Of a stretch of DNA of 21,015 nucleotides, positions 19,391-21,015 are shown in pieces. Each line of letters opens with the position of its first letter. Positions within the stretch are counted from its first letter, which is position 1. The stretch comes from a virus. Both the position numbers and the translations under genes were made by a program. Where the stretch lies: positions 1 to 21,015 of IMG/VR virus record IMGVR_UViG_3300005613_000482; one strand, written 5' to 3'. The notes under the pieces were generated by a model. The model saw only the letters and a list, made by a program, of their open reading frames with translations. It had not been told where the DNA came from and did not search any database.

Positions 19391-19861
19391 ATGAGTTTTA
19401 ATAGTTTTAAGGAAGTATCTCGATTATTTGATTTTGATATATTTAGCTTAATTGATGAAATATTCAAAAAAAAGCAAATACAAGATACAATGATTGAATT
19501 TAACCAGGACCAGTTGCAAGCTGGCATGGATGCGCTCGGGCAGACTATTAATACTATTGGAGGCAATCCTTATAGAGTGTTTACAATTCGTATAAAAAGA
19601 AAAGAAGGTAAACCAATGTCTCCAGCTGATAAAGTAACGCTATATGACACTGGTGATTTTTATAAAACATTTGCAGTCCGCATTTTAAATAATGGATATG
19701 AGATAATAGCTAATTTCATTAAATCGGATGGGGATATAAGAGATAACTTGCCGGGTGAATTTGATATACTTGGCCTAGATGATGAAAGTGCAACTGAATT
19801 GGTTATGGAACATGTTTATCCATTATTAGCGCAAGCAATTAAAAAGAAGCTAGGATTATGA
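19391..19861 (+). CDS. Conserved-looking tail-region protein (156 aa)
   Basis: The protein has 156 residues. After a helical N-terminus (1-38) comes QLQAGMDALGQTI (41-53), then strands VFTIRIKRKEG and KVTLYDTGDFYKTF (81-94), and a C-terminal helix ending KKKLGL. The LYDTGDFYKTF segment recurs, as I remember it, in uncharacterised Bacteroidetes phage proteins next to the tape measure gene, with a resemblance to the gp10-type tail completion group. The role is therefore tail assembly by position, not by proven homology. Its stop overlaps the next start (ATGA at 19858). Confidence 0.6.
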   Translation: MSFNSFKEVSRLFDFDIFSLIDEIFKKKQIQDTMIEFNQDQLQAGMDALGQTINTIGGNPYRVFTIRIKRKEGKPMSPADKVTLYDTGDFYKTFAVRILNNGYEIIANFIKSDGDIRDNLPGEFDILGLDDESATELVMEHVYPLLAQAIKKKLGL

Positions 19862-20352
19862 TTTTTGCATTTAAAATATTTGTCCGCGAATTATTATTAA
19901 TGGCATACGCTAAAGTGTTTGGTTATTATAAACGTCTCGACAAACTACCTGTATTTAATTGGTTTGAAATTTTACAAGGTAGATATCAATATATATATAA
20001 AAAACCAATAAAACACTCTCCCGCTATCTTTGGTAAAGTTTACATGGATTTATTTTATCAATTCGAAAAAGTTGATATGACTTACTTTAAAGACATTCAT
20101 AAGCTGGCATATCTGAGATCATTGCATGCTACGACTAAGCAATCGAGATTTCTTAATCAAGCCAATTTCCTGGAAGCAAAGATTAAAAAAGAAAAAAAAG
20201 GAGAGCTGCCAAAGTTGAATGATATGATTAATTTAATTGAGGAAGAAACAAATTCAATTGGTTCAATTGATAAATACAAGATGGATACAGCTAGATTTTA
20301 TAGTCTGTACCATAGAACAGTTGAAAAGATAAACGCTAAGAGGAAGAAATAA
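19858..20352 (+). CDS. Putative tail assembly protein before the tape measure (164 aa)
   Basis: The protein has 164 residues, basic and helical, rich in Tyr, Phe and Lys (KLPVFNWFEILQGRYQYIY, 29-47; HKLAYLRSLHATTKQSRFLN, 81-100). ATG 19858 overlaps the preceding stop; an in-frame ATG at 19900 (residue 15) would remove a hydrophobic N-terminus and is a reasonable alternative. The slot directly before the tape measure gene is where tail assembly chaperones are usually encoded. The usual slippery site for a G/GT-type frameshift was not found at either end. The stop overlaps the tape measure start (TAATG). Confidence 0.55.
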   Translation: MIFAFKIFVRELLLMAYAKVFGYYKRLDKLPVFNWFEILQGRYQYIYKKPIKHSPAIFGKVYMDLFYQFEKVDMTYFKDIHKLAYLRSLHATTKQSRFLNQANFLEAKIKKEKKGELPKLNDMINLIEEETNSIGSIDKYKMDTARFYSLYHRTVEKINAKRKK

Positions 20353-21015
20353 TGCCAATATTACAGCACAAGGACATACTACAACCTGGAAAAGTATTTG
20401 ACAAGCTTCAAAAAGAGTTACTAGAATCAGATAAATTAATCATCAAAATTACGGGAGATCTAAAAAAACTTCAAGATCAAACACGCGCTGTAAATCAAAC
20501 CGGATCTGGCAAAGAGGCAAAACAACGAATTGAACTCACTGCAAAATTAAGTAATTCGACTAAAAATTTAACTGAAATTCAAAAACAACGAATTAAAATA
20601 AGGGAACAGTTAAATAAAGTAATTGCAAAAAGTCAAGTAGCTAATGAGTTAAATAACAAACAATTAGTCAAAGCAAAACTATTAGGACAACAAACAACAA
20701 AAAACTTAAAGCAGCAAGCCAGGGAAGAATTGAAGTTAGTTGACGCGACCGAAAAATTAACAAAAGCAAGAAACAAGGCACAACGGGCATTAAAAAATTC
20801 TATAATTCTAACAGGCAAAAATTCAGCTGAAACAAAAAAAGCGGCTAAGGAATTTTCTGCCTTAGAAATAAAATTAAGACAAGCCAATAAAGCTGCTGCC
20901 GATGGGAGATCGGATGTAGGCAGATATGGATTGGCATTAAAAAATTTAGGACGTGAATTATTAGGAGCTGCCGGAGTGACGGCTGGCATAGCTGGATTAA
21001 TCCAAGGATTTCAAA
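20352..21015 (+). CDS. Tape measure protein, N-terminal part (runs off the window)
   Basis: The frame from ATG 20352 stays open to the window end, giving 221 residues. The first 170 or so are Lys/Gln/Asn/Ala-rich helix with coiled-coil character (KLQKELLESDKLIIKITGDL and onward), with almost no aromatic residues. Then DGRSDVGRYGLALKNLG leads into a Gly/Ala/Leu hydrophobic stretch (GAAGVTAGIAGLI), the pattern seen at the start of tape measure proteins. These set tail length and pass into the host envelope during DNA ejection. The location after the tail tube and assembly genes agrees. Confidence 0.8.
   Translation, partial: MPILQHKDILQPGKVFDKLQKELLESDKLIIKITGDLKKLQDQTRAVNQTGSGKEAKQRIELTAKLSNSTKNLTEIQKQRIKIREQLNKVIAKSQVANELNNKQLVKAKLLGQQTTKNLKQQAREELKLVDATEKLTKARNKAQRALKNSIILTGKNSAETKKAAKEFSALEIKLRQANKAAADGRSDVGRYGLALKNLGRELLGAAGVTAGIAGLIQGFQ

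Noticed and set aside
19830-20360. Programmed frameshift producing a tail assembly chaperone fusion
   Set aside because: The junctions at 19858 and 20352 are simple ATGA and TAATG overlaps, and no slippery heptamer such as a phased A or G run was found beside them.
1-21015. Integrase, attachment site, transfer RNA genes, CRISPR array, diversity-generating retroelement or insertion sequence
   Set aside because: No tyrosine or serine recombinase, reverse transcriptase, transposase, tRNA-like cloverleaf or regular repeat-spacer array was seen on either strand.

Overview
This window is part of the genome of a tailed double-stranded DNA phage, or of a prophage, infecting a Bacteroidetes host. The window is AT-rich (about one third G+C by eye) and tightly packed, with many ATGA or TAATG stop-start overlaps. 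Most starts are preceded by A-rich leaders instead of Shine-Dalgarno sequences. Candidate promoters fit the Bacteroidetes -7 element TAnnTTTG. The recognisable structural proteins are HK97-like, and a tail tube candidate followed by a long tape-measure N-terminus points to a siphovirus. No integrase, tRNA, CRISPR array or insertion sequence was seen, so phage versus prophage cannot be decided.

Region 1 (1-6060) holds small, mostly unrecognised plus-strand genes. Two compact runs (about 248-1525 and 3163-4872) consist of short genes with overlapping ends. Between them, 1595-3133 is looser and differs in character. It contains a candidate structured RNA (1595-1764), a Cys-rich protein, a predicted lipoprotein and a gene that may have lost its 5' end, separated by short TAACG-containing spacers. 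Notable proteins here are a ribbon-helix-helix-like protein (1124), a protein made of two copies of one 38-residue unit (3163), a protein with a MIB/HERC2 domain best known from eukaryotic ubiquitin ligases (4230), and an HNH-like protein with a C-terminal membrane segment (4959). Terminators are visible near 4914 and 6106.

Region 2 (6159-12890) is the DNA-packaging and head module: a promoter, terminase small and large subunits, portal, HK97-type prohead protease and major capsid protein. Three minus-strand genes (7958-8872), one with a DNA-binding look, interrupt it between terminase and portal and have their own apparently leaderless promoter. The capsid protein appears to carry an extra beta-rich domain with NAT-containing repeats. 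A strong hairpin follows its stop codon.

Region 3 (12903-17007) sits between the capsid and connector genes. It encodes a SAM methyltransferase, a two-domain glycosyltransferase, a small basic protein, a small repeat protein and a 517-residue fibre-like protein. The last two share a roughly 30-residue module. The set reads as a virion-surface decoration and adhesion module.

Region 4 (17004-21015) is the tail module: a head-tail connector candidate, a probable tail completion protein, a probable tail tube protein with a C-terminal Ig-like domain, three small tail-region proteins, and the start of the tape measure protein, which runs off the window. Functions are firm for terminase large subunit, portal and capsid. 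They are good for protease, glycosyltransferase and methyltransferase, and positional or tentative elsewhere.
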